In this document: positions 1-6,156 of the stretch, piece by piece
Layout of the letters: every line of letters starts with the position of its first letter
Position numbering within the stretch: position 1 is the first letter of the stretch
Source: Parvibaculum sp964560165
GTDB lineage: Bacteria; Pseudomonadota; Alphaproteobacteria; Parvibaculales; Parvibaculaceae
Direction: 5' to 3'
Length of the DNA: 7,302 nucleotides
Assembly (NCBI GenBank): GCA_964560165.1
Contig: CAZLLB010000174.1
Span: forward strand, 1-7,302
Notes under the pieces: generated by a model
Database searches by the model: none
What the model was told of the DNA's origin: nothing
The model's input: only the letters and a program-made list of their open reading frames with translations
Position numbers and translations under genes: made by a program

Positions 1-866
1 AGGAGCGCGACGCCGTCATTCTCGCGCATAACTATCAGACGCCGGAAATCTTCCACGGCGTTGCCGACATTGCGGGCGACTCGCTGCAGCTTGCCAAGGA
101 AGCGACCAAGGTCGACGCCTCGGTGATCGTGCAATGCGGCGTGCACTTCATGGCCGAGACGTCGAAGCTGCTCAATCCGCAGAAGACCGTTCTCATTCCC
201 GATGTGCGGGCCGGTTGCTCGCTTGCCGACTCGATCACGGGCGCGGACGTACGCCTTCTCCGTCAGAAATATCCCGGCGTGCCGATCATCACCTATGTCA
301 ACACGTCAGCCGAGGTGAAGGCCGAGAGCGATATCTGCTGCACCTCGTCCAATGCGCTCAAAATCGTCGAGAGCTTCGGCGTCGATCGCGTGCTTTGCAT
401 CCCCGACGAATATCTCGCGCAGAACATTGCCAATCAGACCAAGGTGAAGGTCATCGCCTGGAAGGGCCATTGCGAAGTGCATGAGCGCTTCACGCCGGAA
501 GAGCTGCGCCAGTATCGCAAGGACGATCCGAATATCGTCATCATCGCGCATCCCGAGTGCCCGCCCGCCGTTGTCGCGGAAGCGGATTTCTCCGGCTCGA
601 CCAGCGGCATGATCGAGTGGGTGAAGAAGAACAAGCCCGCCCGCGTCGTCATGGTGACGGAATGCTCCATGAGCGACAACGTGGCGGTCGAGAACCCGGA
701 CGTCGAATTCGTGCGTCCGTGCAATCTCTGCCCGCATATGAAGCGCATCTCGCTGAAGAACATTCTCGAAAGCCTCGTCTATATGCGCGAGGAAGTGACC
801 GTCGATCCGGCGATTGCCGACCGCGCGCGTCTCTCCGTCGAGCGGATGATCAACCTCAAGAACTGA
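1..866 (+). CDS. nadA: Quinolinate synthase NadA (5' end outside window)
   Basis: Quinolinate synthase is a cytosolic 4Fe-4S enzyme that condenses iminoaspartate (from NadB) with dihydroxyacetone phosphate to give quinolinate in de novo NAD synthesis. The reading frame is open from base 3 to a TGA at 864-866, giving 287 visible residues. The family usually has about 300-370, so a modest N-terminal piece lies to the left of the window. The visible part opens with the family motif ILAHNYQ. All three expected cluster ligands are present: Cys in QCGVHFMAE (135-137), Cys in GHCEVHE (471-473), and Cys before PHMK in CNLCPHMK (729-731). Ligand assignment is by analogy with characterised NadA proteins. 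DVRAGCSLADS and FSGSTSGMIEW also match the family. There is no frameshift. nadB starts 27 bp downstream on the same strand, so the genes are probably co-transcribed. The promoter and start codon are not in the window. Confidence 0.96.
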   Translation, partial: ERDAVILAHNYQTPEIFHGVADIAGDSLQLAKEATKVDASVIVQCGVHFMAETSKLLNPQKTVLIPDVRAGCSLADSITGADVRLLRQKYPGVPIITYVNTSAEVKAESDICCTSSNALKIVESFGVDRVLCIPDEYLAQNIANQTKVKVIAWKGHCEVHERFTPEELRQYRKDDPNIVIIAHPECPPAVVAEADFSGSTSGMIEWVKKNKPARVVMVTECSMSDNVAVENPDVEFVRPCNLCPHMKRISLKNILESLVYMREEVTVDPAIADRARLSVERMINLKN

Positions 867-893
867 CGCCACCACAAAGGCTCCAAAGCCATC

Positions 894-2483
894 ATGTCTG
901 AGAGCAATATCGTCGATGCCGGCGACGTCCTGATCGTCGGCGCGGGGCTCGCTGGACTTTTCACGGCGCTGAAACTTGCGCCCCGCGCCGTCACGGTGCT
1001 GGCCGCCGCGCCGCTCGGCGATGGCGCGTCGAGTGTGTGGGCGCAAGGCGGCGTTGCGGCCTCCGTCGATGCTGGCGATACGCCGGAATCGCATACCGCC
1101 GACACGGTGGCGGCAGGTGCCGGCATTGTCGATGAAGCGGCGATGCTCTCCATGGCGCGCGAGGCGGGCGACCGCATCGAAGACCTGCTGCGGCTCGGCG
1201 TTCCCTTTGATCGTGATCTTGAAGGCAAGCTGTCGCTGGGACGCGAGGCGGCACATAGCCACCGGCGCATCGTGCGTGTGCGCGGCGACCGCGCGGGGCG
1301 CGCCATCATGGCGGCGCTGGTTGCCGCCGTTCGGGCGACGCCGTCCATCAATCTCATCGAAGGTTATTCGGCCTATGAACTTGTGATGTCGGCGGGCCGC
1401 GTTGCCGGTGTTCACGCGCATGACGCTGAAGGCCGCACGCTCACCGTGACGGCGCAGGCGACAGTTCTGGCCTCAGGCGGCGCGGGGCAGCTTTTTGCGG
1501 TGACGACCAATCCGGTGCAGGCGCGCGGGCAAGGCATCGCCATCGCTGCGCGGGCGGGCGCGGTGATCGCCGATCCCGAATTCGTGCAGTTTCATCCGAC
1601 TGCAATTGCGGGCACGCGCGATCCGGCTCCACTCGTCACCGAAGCCCTGCGCGGCGAAGGCGCGATCCTGATTGATGGGCAAGGCCGCCGCTTCATGCCT
1701 GCCGTGCATCCTGATGCCGAACTTGGCCCCCGCGATGTGGTGGCGCGCGCCATCTATCGCGAGATCGCGGCGGGCCGGACTGTCTATCTCGATACGCGCG
1801 GTGTGCTCGGGGCTCGTCTGCCGGAGGCTTTTCCGACCGTCTATGAAAGTTGCATCAGCATGGGCATAGACCCGGTGCGCGATCCGATCCCGGTCGCACC
1901 GGCTGCGCATTATCACATGGGCGGCATCAAGGTCGATGCAACGGGACGCACGAGCCTTGATGGGCTTTGGGCTTGCGGCGAAGTCTCCTCCACCGGCGCG
2001 CATGGCGCGAACCGCCTTGCATCTAATTCGCTGCTTGAGGCAGTCGTCTATGGCGCGCGCATAGCAGACGATATTGCAGGTTCGGTGCTGGCGGTGCCGG
2101 GCGAGATCGGCGTGACGACGGAACTCGACGCCACGATGCCGATGCCGCCGCTGCTGGTGATGCAGCTTCGTCAACTCATGACCGCTTCTGTCGGCGTCAT
2201 CCGCAGCCGGGAGGGCATGGTTCACGCTCTTGCCGAGATTGAACGGCTTGCGCGCGCGGGCGGCTCGAAAAATGTCTTCATCAATATCGCCACAACGGCA
2301 AAGCTGATTGCGGCGGGCGCACTGGCGCGGGAAGAAAGTCGCGGCGGACATTTTCGCAGCGACTTCCCGGAGCCGCGCGAGGTGTGGCGTCACAGAACAT
2401 TTCTCACGCTCGCCGATGCGGCGCGCATTTCCGACGAGGCCGCTTCCGGCTTCGACACGGCACAAGAAGGCTCCTGCGCATGA
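894..2483 (+). CDS. nadB: L-aspartate oxidase NadB
   Basis: This FAD enzyme oxidises L-aspartate to iminoaspartate, the substrate of NadA. The product has 529 residues, close to the family's usual 520-540. The N-terminal dinucleotide-binding fold carries GAGLAG at residues 16-21. Residues matching the known E. coli active site are present: Glu118 (in REAAHSHRR), His234 (in EFVQFHPTA), Arg280 (in GPRDVVARAI), His339 (in AAHYHMGG) and Arg374 (in GANRLASNSLLEA). The ending is the short helical domain of the fumarate reductase/succinate dehydrogenase flavoprotein family. The GANRLASNSLLE wording and the nadA/nadC neighbours favour NadB over SdhA or FrdA. ATG 894 is chosen because the FAD-binding strand begins about ten residues later; the upstream AAGG (877-880) is a weak, distant ribosome site. 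The TGA overlaps the nadC start by 4 bp, which suggests translational coupling. Confidence 0.97.
   Translation: MSESNIVDAGDVLIVGAGLAGLFTALKLAPRAVTVLAAAPLGDGASSVWAQGGVAASVDAGDTPESHTADTVAAGAGIVDEAAMLSMAREAGDRIEDLLRLGVPFDRDLEGKLSLGREAAHSHRRIVRVRGDRAGRAIMAALVAAVRATPSINLIEGYSAYELVMSAGRVAGVHAHDAEGRTLTVTAQATVLASGGAGQLFAVTTNPVQARGQGIAIAARAGAVIADPEFVQFHPTAIAGTRDPAPLVTEALRGEGAILIDGQGRRFMPAVHPDAELGPRDVVARAIYREIAAGRTVYLDTRGVLGARLPEAFPTVYESCISMGIDPVRDPIPVAPAAHYHMGGIKVDATGRTSLDGLWACGEVSSTGAHGANRLASNSLLEAVVYGARIADDIAGSVLAVPGEIGVTTELDATMPMPPLLVMQLRQLMTASVGVIRSREGMVHALAEIERLARAGGSKNVFINIATTAKLIAAGALAREESRGGHFRSDFPEPREVWRHRTFLTLADAARISDEAASGFDTAQEGSCA
2465..2470 (+). promoter_or_regulatory. Ribosome binding site of nadC
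   Basis: AGAAGG lies inside the last codons of nadB, 9 nt before ATG 2480. It supports that ATG over the in-frame GTG near 2384, which would add 32 arginine-rich residues unlike any NadC N-terminus. The start and the nadB stop share the sequence ATGA. Confidence 0.7.
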
Positions 2484-3352
2484 CATCGACCATACTCGAG
2501 CCCCTGCCCGCCTTCTTCATCGAGCCGGCGGTGCGCGCAGCGCTTGCCGAGGATCTTGGTCGCGCGGGCGACATCACCACCGAAGCGACGATCCCGGCCG
2601 CCGCGAAAGCGCGCGTGTTCATTCGCGCGCGTGAGGATGGGCGCATTGCTGGCCTCGATTGCGCGCGCATGGCCTTTCGCATGATGGATGCGGATTTGCG
2701 GGTGGCGATGGAAAAGCCCGACGGCTCCGATGTTCTGCCGGGTGAAATCGTCGCCGCCATCGAGGGTTCGGCGCGAGCGATCATCACGGCGGAGCGCGTG
2801 GCGCTGAATTTTCTCGGGCATCTGTCGGGCATCGCCACGGCAACGCGGGAAATCGCGCGCGCCATTGAAGGCACGCGCGCGCGTGTGTGCTGTACGCGCA
2901 AGACGACGCCGGGCCTGCGAGCGCTGGAGAAATATGCGGTGCGGGCGGGCGGCGGCATGAACCATCGCTTCGGCCTCGATGACGCGGTGCTGATCAAGGA
3001 CAATCATATCGCAGTGGCGGGCGGCGTCCGCGAGGCGATCACACGGGCACGTGCGCGGGCCGGGCACATGGTCAAGATCGAGGTCGAGGTCGATACGCTC
3101 GATCAGCTTGAAGAGGCGCTGGCGACCGGCGTGGAAGTCGTGCTGCTCGACAATATGACGCCCGAGCAACTTGCCCATGCGGTGAAGCTCGTCGGCGGAC
3201 GCGCGATCACCGAGGCATCGGGCCGGGTGACGGCCAGGACGGCCCCCGCCATAGCGGCGGCAGGCGTCGATCTCATCTCCTGCGGCTGGATCACCCATTC
3301 GGCCCCCTGCCTCGATCTGGGGCTCGATTTCGACGCGCTGACGGCCTCCTGA
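2480..3352 (+). CDS. nadC: Nicotinate-nucleotide pyrophosphorylase NadC (quinolinate phosphoribosyltransferase)
   Basis: NadC transfers a phosphoribosyl group from PRPP to quinolinate and decarboxylates it, giving nicotinate mononucleotide, CO2 and pyrophosphate. It completes the pathway begun by NadB and NadA. The product is 290 residues, normal for the family (about 280-300). In order it shows the N-terminal EDLGRAGDITT segment (24-34), ERVALNFLGHLSGIAT starting at Glu105, the substrate-binding TRKTTPGLR (Thr139-Arg140-Lys141), GGGMNHRFGL with His162, VLIKDNHI with Lys173, the barrel strands EVEVDT and VVLLDNM, EASGRVT, and the closing GWITHSAP. These are basic and acidic residues known to line the quinolinate/PRPP pocket in this family. 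The gene overlaps the nadB stop by 4 bp. No U-tract hairpin follows the TGA directly; the palindromic repeat 77 bp downstream may end or stabilise the transcript (inference). Confidence 0.96.
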   Translation: MTSTILEPLPAFFIEPAVRAALAEDLGRAGDITTEATIPAAAKARVFIRAREDGRIAGLDCARMAFRMMDADLRVAMEKPDGSDVLPGEIVAAIEGSARAIITAERVALNFLGHLSGIATATREIARAIEGTRARVCCTRKTTPGLRALEKYAVRAGGGMNHRFGLDDAVLIKDNHIAVAGGVREAITRARARAGHMVKIEVEVDTLDQLEEALATGVEVVLLDNMTPEQLAHAVKLVGGRAITEASGRVTARTAPAIAAAGVDLISCGWITHSAPCLDLGLDFDALTAS

Positions 3353-3428
3353 GCCTATCGTGCTCGGCAGGGCCGCTTTCACAGGGATAGCCGTCTAAGC
3401 TGCCTCAGTCTGGCTGGAAGCGCTCCCT

Positions 3429-3514
3429 CGTCATTGCGAGGCCCGCCGGGCCTTGGCAATCCAGTTCTTGCTGCGTGTGTCGTTCCGGATTGCTTCGCTT
3501 CGCTCGCAATGACG
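3429..3514. repeat. Dispersed palindromic repeat element (86 bp, REP/MITE-like)
   Basis: The ends are a perfect 12-bp inverted repeat: CGTCATTGCGAG at 3429-3440 and CTCGCAATGACG at 3503-3514. Inside them, GCAATCC (3456-3462) pairs with GGATTGC (3487-3493), and GGCCC-GCC-GGGCC (3440-3452) forms its own small hairpin, so the RNA or single strand could fold into a branched structure. The CGTCATTGCGAG...GCAATCC wording is recognised as a high-copy intergenic repeat of alphaproteobacteria and other bacteria. It encodes nothing. Its position just after nadC suggests a role at the 3' end of the operon transcript, but that is inference. Confidence 0.85.
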
Positions 3515-3702
3515 GTGTATTGCGCCCGTGCCGGCCCCTGATCACAGCCGGTGCGATTGCGGAACGCGCCTCCTCAGAGTGAGACTTGGGGGGTGGGGCG
3601 CGCTGGCCTCCCGATGAACCAACGTCCTCGACATTCGCCTCTGGCGCTCCCTGCCCCGCGTTCACTAGGATGCGGTACAGCGAAATTCCACAAAAGAATC
3701 AT

Positions 3703-3708
3703 GGGAGG
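3703..3708 (+). promoter_or_regulatory. Ribosome binding site of the SDR gene
   Basis: GGGAGG sits 4 nt before ATG 3713. It decides between this ATG and the in-frame ATG 3701, which overlaps the site and has no Shine-Dalgarno sequence of its own. The spacing is short but the match to the anti-Shine-Dalgarno sequence is strong. Confidence 0.65.
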
Positions 3709-3712
3709 CATT

Positions 3713-4531
3713 ATGGGAAGCGCAAACGGACGGAAATCCATCTTCATCACCGGTGCTGCATCGGGCATGGGCCGGGAGACGGCACGGCTCTTTCACGGCA
3801 AGGGCTGGTTCGTCGGGGCCTATGACCAGAACGCAGAGGGCCTGAAGGCTCTGGAGAGCGAGTTGGGGGCCGAGAACTGCCTTATCCGCAAGCTCGACGT
3901 CACCGACAAAAAGGATTTCGAAGCGGCGGTGGCCGAATGTGGCGCGGCGACGGCTGGCGAGATGGACATTCTCTACAATAATGCCGGGATCGGCGCGGGC
4001 GGCTTTTTCGACGAGATGCCGTTCGAAGACAGCTTGAAGGTCGTGCAGGTGAACTTCATCGGCGTGCTCAACGGCATTCATTCCGGCATCGGGCTGCTGA
4101 AGGCGACGCCAGGCTCGCTCTGCTTCACCACCTCCTCCTCATCGGCGACCTATGGCATGCCTGGCATCGCCGTTTACTCGGCCACCAAACATGCGGTGAA
4201 GGGGCTGACAGAAGCGCTTTCGATCGAGTTCCGCCGCTATGGTGTGCGCGCCGCCGACGTGCTGCCAGGCCTCATCGACACACCGATCCTGCCGCCGGAA
4301 GCAGTCAAGAATGCGCCCAAAGAAGGCATGTTCCGCGCCATCCCGCCGATGGATGTCGCCAAGGTCGTCTGGGAAGCCTATGGCTCGGACAAGCTGCACT
4401 GGTATGTGCCGCCGGAACTTGCCGAACTCGACAAGGCGGCAGGCAATATGCCCGAACTGGTCCGTGAACAGATCGCCACGACCGGGCCGATCGCCAAGGC
4501 CATCGAAGCCGCGCAAAAGGCCAAGGGGTAG
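3713..4531 (+). CDS. Short-chain dehydrogenase/reductase, classical type, substrate unknown
   Basis: This is an NAD(P)-dependent oxidoreductase of the classical SDR family with 272 residues. The Rossmann fold starts near residue 9 with the cofactor motif TGAASGMG (13-20). Strand 2 ends in Asp38 (AYDQN), which in classical SDRs usually means preference for NAD(H) over NADP(H). Further motifs are LDVTD (61-65), NNAG (89-92), and the catalytic set Asn114, Ser142 (within a run of four serines), Tyr155 and Lys159 (YSATK), followed by LPGLIDTPI. All catalytic residues are present, so it should be active. The last 70 or so residues, with YVPPEL and an Ala/Lys-rich tail, do not identify a substrate. 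It stands alone between the repeat and a terminator, so context gives no pathway; a link to the NAD operon is not supported. The reading frame extends upstream to 3551, but that extension has no SDR character. Confidence 0.9.
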   Translation: MGSANGRKSIFITGAASGMGRETARLFHGKGWFVGAYDQNAEGLKALESELGAENCLIRKLDVTDKKDFEAAVAECGAATAGEMDILYNNAGIGAGGFFDEMPFEDSLKVVQVNFIGVLNGIHSGIGLLKATPGSLCFTTSSSSATYGMPGIAVYSATKHAVKGLTEALSIEFRRYGVRAADVLPGLIDTPILPPEAVKNAPKEGMFRAIPPMDVAKVVWEAYGSDKLHWYVPPELAELDKAAGNMPELVREQIATTGPIAKAIEAAQKAKG

Positions 4532-4543
4532 GAGAATTAATTT

Positions 4544-4577
4544 CGTCATCGTTGCGAGGCCGCAGGCCACACGGTGA
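4544..4577. repeat. Degenerate half copy of the palindromic repeat
   Basis: CGTCATCGTTGCGAGGCC (4544-4561) matches the left end of the 3429-3514 element apart from a 3-base insertion within the CGTCATTGCGAG arm. It is followed by GCA and a second GGCC, so GGCC-GCA-GGCC mirrors the small inner hairpin of the full copy. GTCATCGT (4545-4552) can pair with ACGGTGAC (4571-4578), with one G-U wobble. The distal half of the element (GGATTGC...CTCGCAATGACG) is missing. It starts 12 bp after the SDR stop. Confidence 0.6.
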
Positions 4578-4588
4578 CAACAGAAAAC

Positions 4589-4620
4589 AAAAAGGCGGAG
4601 CACCGGGCTCCGCCTTTTTT
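4589..4620. terminator. Bidirectional intrinsic terminator between SDR and cell wall hydrolase
   Basis: The perfect 8-bp GC-rich stem GGCGGAGC (4594-4601) / GCTCCGCC (4607-4614) has a 5-nt loop. It is preceded by five As and followed by six Ts. The A and T tracts give a U-run in either direction, so one hairpin can end both the SDR transcript (+, stop at 4531) and the convergent hydrolase transcript (-, stop at 4639). Confidence 0.92.
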
Positions 4621-4638
4621 ATTTTCAACACGCGCCGA

Positions 4639-5406
4639 TTACGATTGCGGATCGACCGCTTCGTCGGCAGCGCTGCGATAGAAAATATGTTGGCCGATCT
4701 TCACCACTTCCACCATGCGCGGCGCCCAATAGGGGTTCACGTAAGCGGCGTGATAAAAAGTGGCGGAACCGACGATGGTGTTACGCACCTTGCCCGCGAG
4801 AACGTAATGCGCGAGACGCTGCGCCTTGCGCCAGGCGACGGGATCGCGCGGCTTCTTCATGTCGCCATTGCAGGCGAAAGAGAACTGGCACTGGTTCGAT
4901 TTCGCGCCTTGAAACACCACGCCGCAAATGTTGGCGGGATAGCGGCCCGACGCGACGCGGTTGAGGATGACCTCGGCGATGGCGAGCTGCCCTACGGCGC
5001 TTTCGCCACGCGCTTCAAAGTAGATGCCTTCGGTAAGGCAGCGGCGTTCTTTTTCGAGATCGCTGAGCTTGATGTTCAGCACGGGTGGCGAGACCACCGC
5101 ATTGTGCAGCAGAACCGCTGTCGCATCGGCGCTGCGGAAAACCGCGGGCACCGTGATCGAGGCGGAAGCATCCGCAGCGAGGCTGGCTTGAAGAGCTTGC
5201 GCGCCTGATGCGGTCGTGTCCGGTGCGGGCACGAGCGCGGACGCAATGATGTTGCTCCCCGCTGCCGCTGTGGGCATCGCTTCAGTCGCCGTCATGCTGC
5301 TGACAAGGGCGCCCGATACGGCGGTAAGGCAAAATAAACCAACCGCGATATGAGCCGTGCCTGAAAGCATATGGCTCATATCGAGCCATTCCAGAAGTCT
5401 ACGCAT
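4639..5406 (-). CDS. Exported cell wall hydrolase, SleB/CwlJ type (Hydrolase_2)
   Basis: This is a predicted peptidoglycan hydrolase of the SleB/CwlJ family. In spore formers these enzymes act on the spore cortex; in Gram-negative alphaproteobacteria, homologues are taken to act on periplasmic murein. The product is 255 residues. The N-terminus has Arg2-Arg3, then a hydrophobic segment (about 14-36) followed by small residues, so it is a signal peptide or membrane anchor. A low-complexity Ala/Ser/Thr/Pro linker covers roughly 40-110. The catalytic domain (about 117-250) contains CLTEGIYFEARGE (123-135) with Glu131 as the likely catalytic acid, AIAEVILNRV (142-151), QCQFSFACNG (172-181), ATFYHAAYVNPYW, and the closing IGQHIFYR. 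Four cysteines (123, 161, 173, 179) could form disulfides. ATG 5406 has GGAG at 5411-5414 upstream; in-frame ATGs at 5379 and 5370 are alternatives but would lose the positively charged N-terminus. It shares its terminator with the SDR. Confidence 0.9.
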   Translation of the reverse strand: MRRLLEWLDMSHMLSGTAHIAVGLFCLTAVSGALVSSMTATEAMPTAAAGSNIIASALVPAPDTTASGAQALQASLAADASASITVPAVFRSADATAVLLHNAVVSPPVLNIKLSDLEKERRCLTEGIYFEARGESAVGQLAIAEVILNRVASGRYPANICGVVFQGAKSNQCQFSFACNGDMKKPRDPVAWRKAQRLAHYVLAGKVRNTIVGSATFYHAAYVNPYWAPRMVEVVKIGQHIFYRSAADEAVDPQS

Positions 5407-5410
5407 CGTT

Positions 5411-5414
5411 CTCC
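5411..5414 (-). promoter_or_regulatory. Ribosome binding site of the cell wall hydrolase gene
   Basis: On the minus strand GGAG is followed by AACG and the ATG at 5406-5404. This favours the full-length start over the internal Met10 and Met13 codons, which lack an equally good site. Confidence 0.6.
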
Positions 5415-5882
5415 AATCCGACCGCTCGTTGTTCTCTCAGTCCTCGGAGCACCTCGCCACCGGCGATTTGCCTTGCCCCTCCTTAGGGTCTCCCGAAGTA
5501 CTGCGGACAGCGCCGCTGTACGTGCCAGAGCCCGATGCCGTCCCGACACCTGGGCATTCACACACTTAACAAGTGGCATCGAACTAACACACCCCTAACG
5601 AGGCGACAACCGTTTCATCTCTGCGACTCGATGCGTTTTTCACAAGTCGTTGAAATCCCGCCATTTTCGATAGCAAATAAACGGGGGATTTCGGTCTTTT
5701 CGTGCAATTATTTATCGGTTTATTGCGCGGAATCGTCGCAGCGCGTGCATCGGTGTACGTACTGTTTCAAATTACATCGCTTGCAACTACGGCAGAAAAA
5801 AGACGCGACAGCGGCGAAATAATATGTATGCGCCTAAGATGAAACGATTTTTTATGCTCCGCCTCATGCGCAATGAAGCGAG

Positions 5883-5898
5883 ATGAAACACCTTTCAT
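5883..5898. promoter_or_regulatory. Possible operator: 16-bp palindrome ATGAAA-N4-TTTCAT
   Basis: A perfect 6-bp inverted repeat with a 4-bp spacer lies 14 bp before a TATAAT box. The size suits a dimeric DNA-binding protein. No regulator can be named from the sequence, and a chance occurrence in AT-rich DNA is possible. Confidence 0.25.
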
Positions 5899-6108
5899 GC
5901 AGTTAGAATTATATAATCCCTATACGTCATATATATTTTCCGTTGCGAATTTCATATTCATTTGTCCGTTGACTGATTATCGTTTTCATACAGCATTTTT
6001 GAGGTCGCAAAACAGCCCGGAATAGGGGTTGGGCGACGTCGGGGAAGGCATCAAAAACTGGCGGAAAACGGTGCCAAAATGGGGCTGAAAAGGTTAATTT
6101 CGGACAGC

Positions 6109-6135
6109 AAAAAGGGGCCTCGAAGGGCCCCTTTT
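6109..6135 (-). terminator. Intrinsic terminator of ppdK
   Basis: AAAAGGGGCC (6110-6119) pairs perfectly with GGCCCCTTTT (6126-6135) around a 6-nt loop. Read on the minus strand it starts 21 bp after the ppdK stop and ends in five Us, from the As at 6109-6113. It would also work weakly on the plus strand, where no gene leads into it. Confidence 0.88.
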
Positions 6136-6156
6136 CAGTCCATCTCAACCGAGGTT

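Larger units (their letters stand above)
3353..3712. other. Intergenic spacer nadC-SDR, no gene seen
   Basis: This 360-bp spacer holds the palindromic element at 3429-3514 and otherwise little. A G-rich run lies at 3588-3598 (six Gs, T, four Gs). No convincing sigma-70 -35/-10 pair could be picked for the downstream SDR gene, although its promoter should lie here. Open frames in the spacer are translations of the repeat or out-of-frame sequence. One on the minus strand (3405-3665) contains SLRAKRSNP, a peptide well known from spurious hypothetical proteins made by this repeat type. Confidence 0.7.
5407..6156. other. Long AT-rich intergenic region, no gene supported
   Basis: This 750-bp spacer lies between the hydrolase start and the ppdK stop. 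Base composition drops sharply: 50 G/C of 140 bases at 5821-5960, about 36%, against 60% or more in the genes. It must contain the hydrolase promoter, but no clear -35/-10 pair was found upstream of 5414. A TATAAT box occurs on the plus strand at 5912-5917, within the palindrome ATTATATAAT (5908-5917), without a matching -35. Open frames here (5535-5822 plus, 5927-6148 minus) have no recognisable protein character, and the second runs through the ppdK terminator. Several short inverted and direct repeats are listed among the findings. The end of the spacer holds the ppdK terminator. Confidence 0.7.

Noticed and set aside
306..1421. Long minus-strand open frame (371 codons) across nadA and nadB
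   Set aside because: It is a shadow of two certain genes. The His/Arg/Asp-rich composition is what reverse-frame reading of GC-rich DNA gives.
1473..2486. Minus-strand open frame (337 codons) opposite nadB
   Set aside because: It is antisense to a well-supported NadB, with Arg/His-rich content and no recognisable domain.
3588..3598. G-rich run as a possible G-quadruplex
   Set aside because: Only two G-tracts are adjacent, and four are needed for an intramolecular quadruplex.
3405..3665. Minus-strand open frame of 86 codons with SLRAKRSNP
   Set aside because: It is a translation of the palindromic repeat. This peptide is typical of spurious hypothetical proteins, and no ribosome site or protein family supports it.
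4552..5208. Plus-strand open frame (218 codons) over the terminator and hydrolase
   Set aside because: It runs through the bidirectional terminator and is antisense to the hydrolase domain, whose motifs are clear on the minus strand.
5563..5575. Small palindrome CACTT-AAC-AAGTG upstream of the hydrolase
   Set aside because: The 5-bp arms are within chance expectation for a spacer this long, and there is no repeat of it elsewhere in the window.
5535..5822. Plus-strand open frame (95 codons) in the AT-rich spacer
   Set aside because: There is no domain, no convincing ribosome site, and its composition follows the local AT-rich DNA.
5939..5971. TCCGTTG twice, 26 bp apart (5939-5945 and 5965-5971)
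   Set aside because: A 7-mer duplicated in 750 bp is weak evidence, with no symmetry or extension.
5927..6148. Minus-strand open frame (73 codons) between ppdK and the hydrolase
   Set aside because: It starts inside the ppdK terminator region and reads through it, and the protein is not recognisable.
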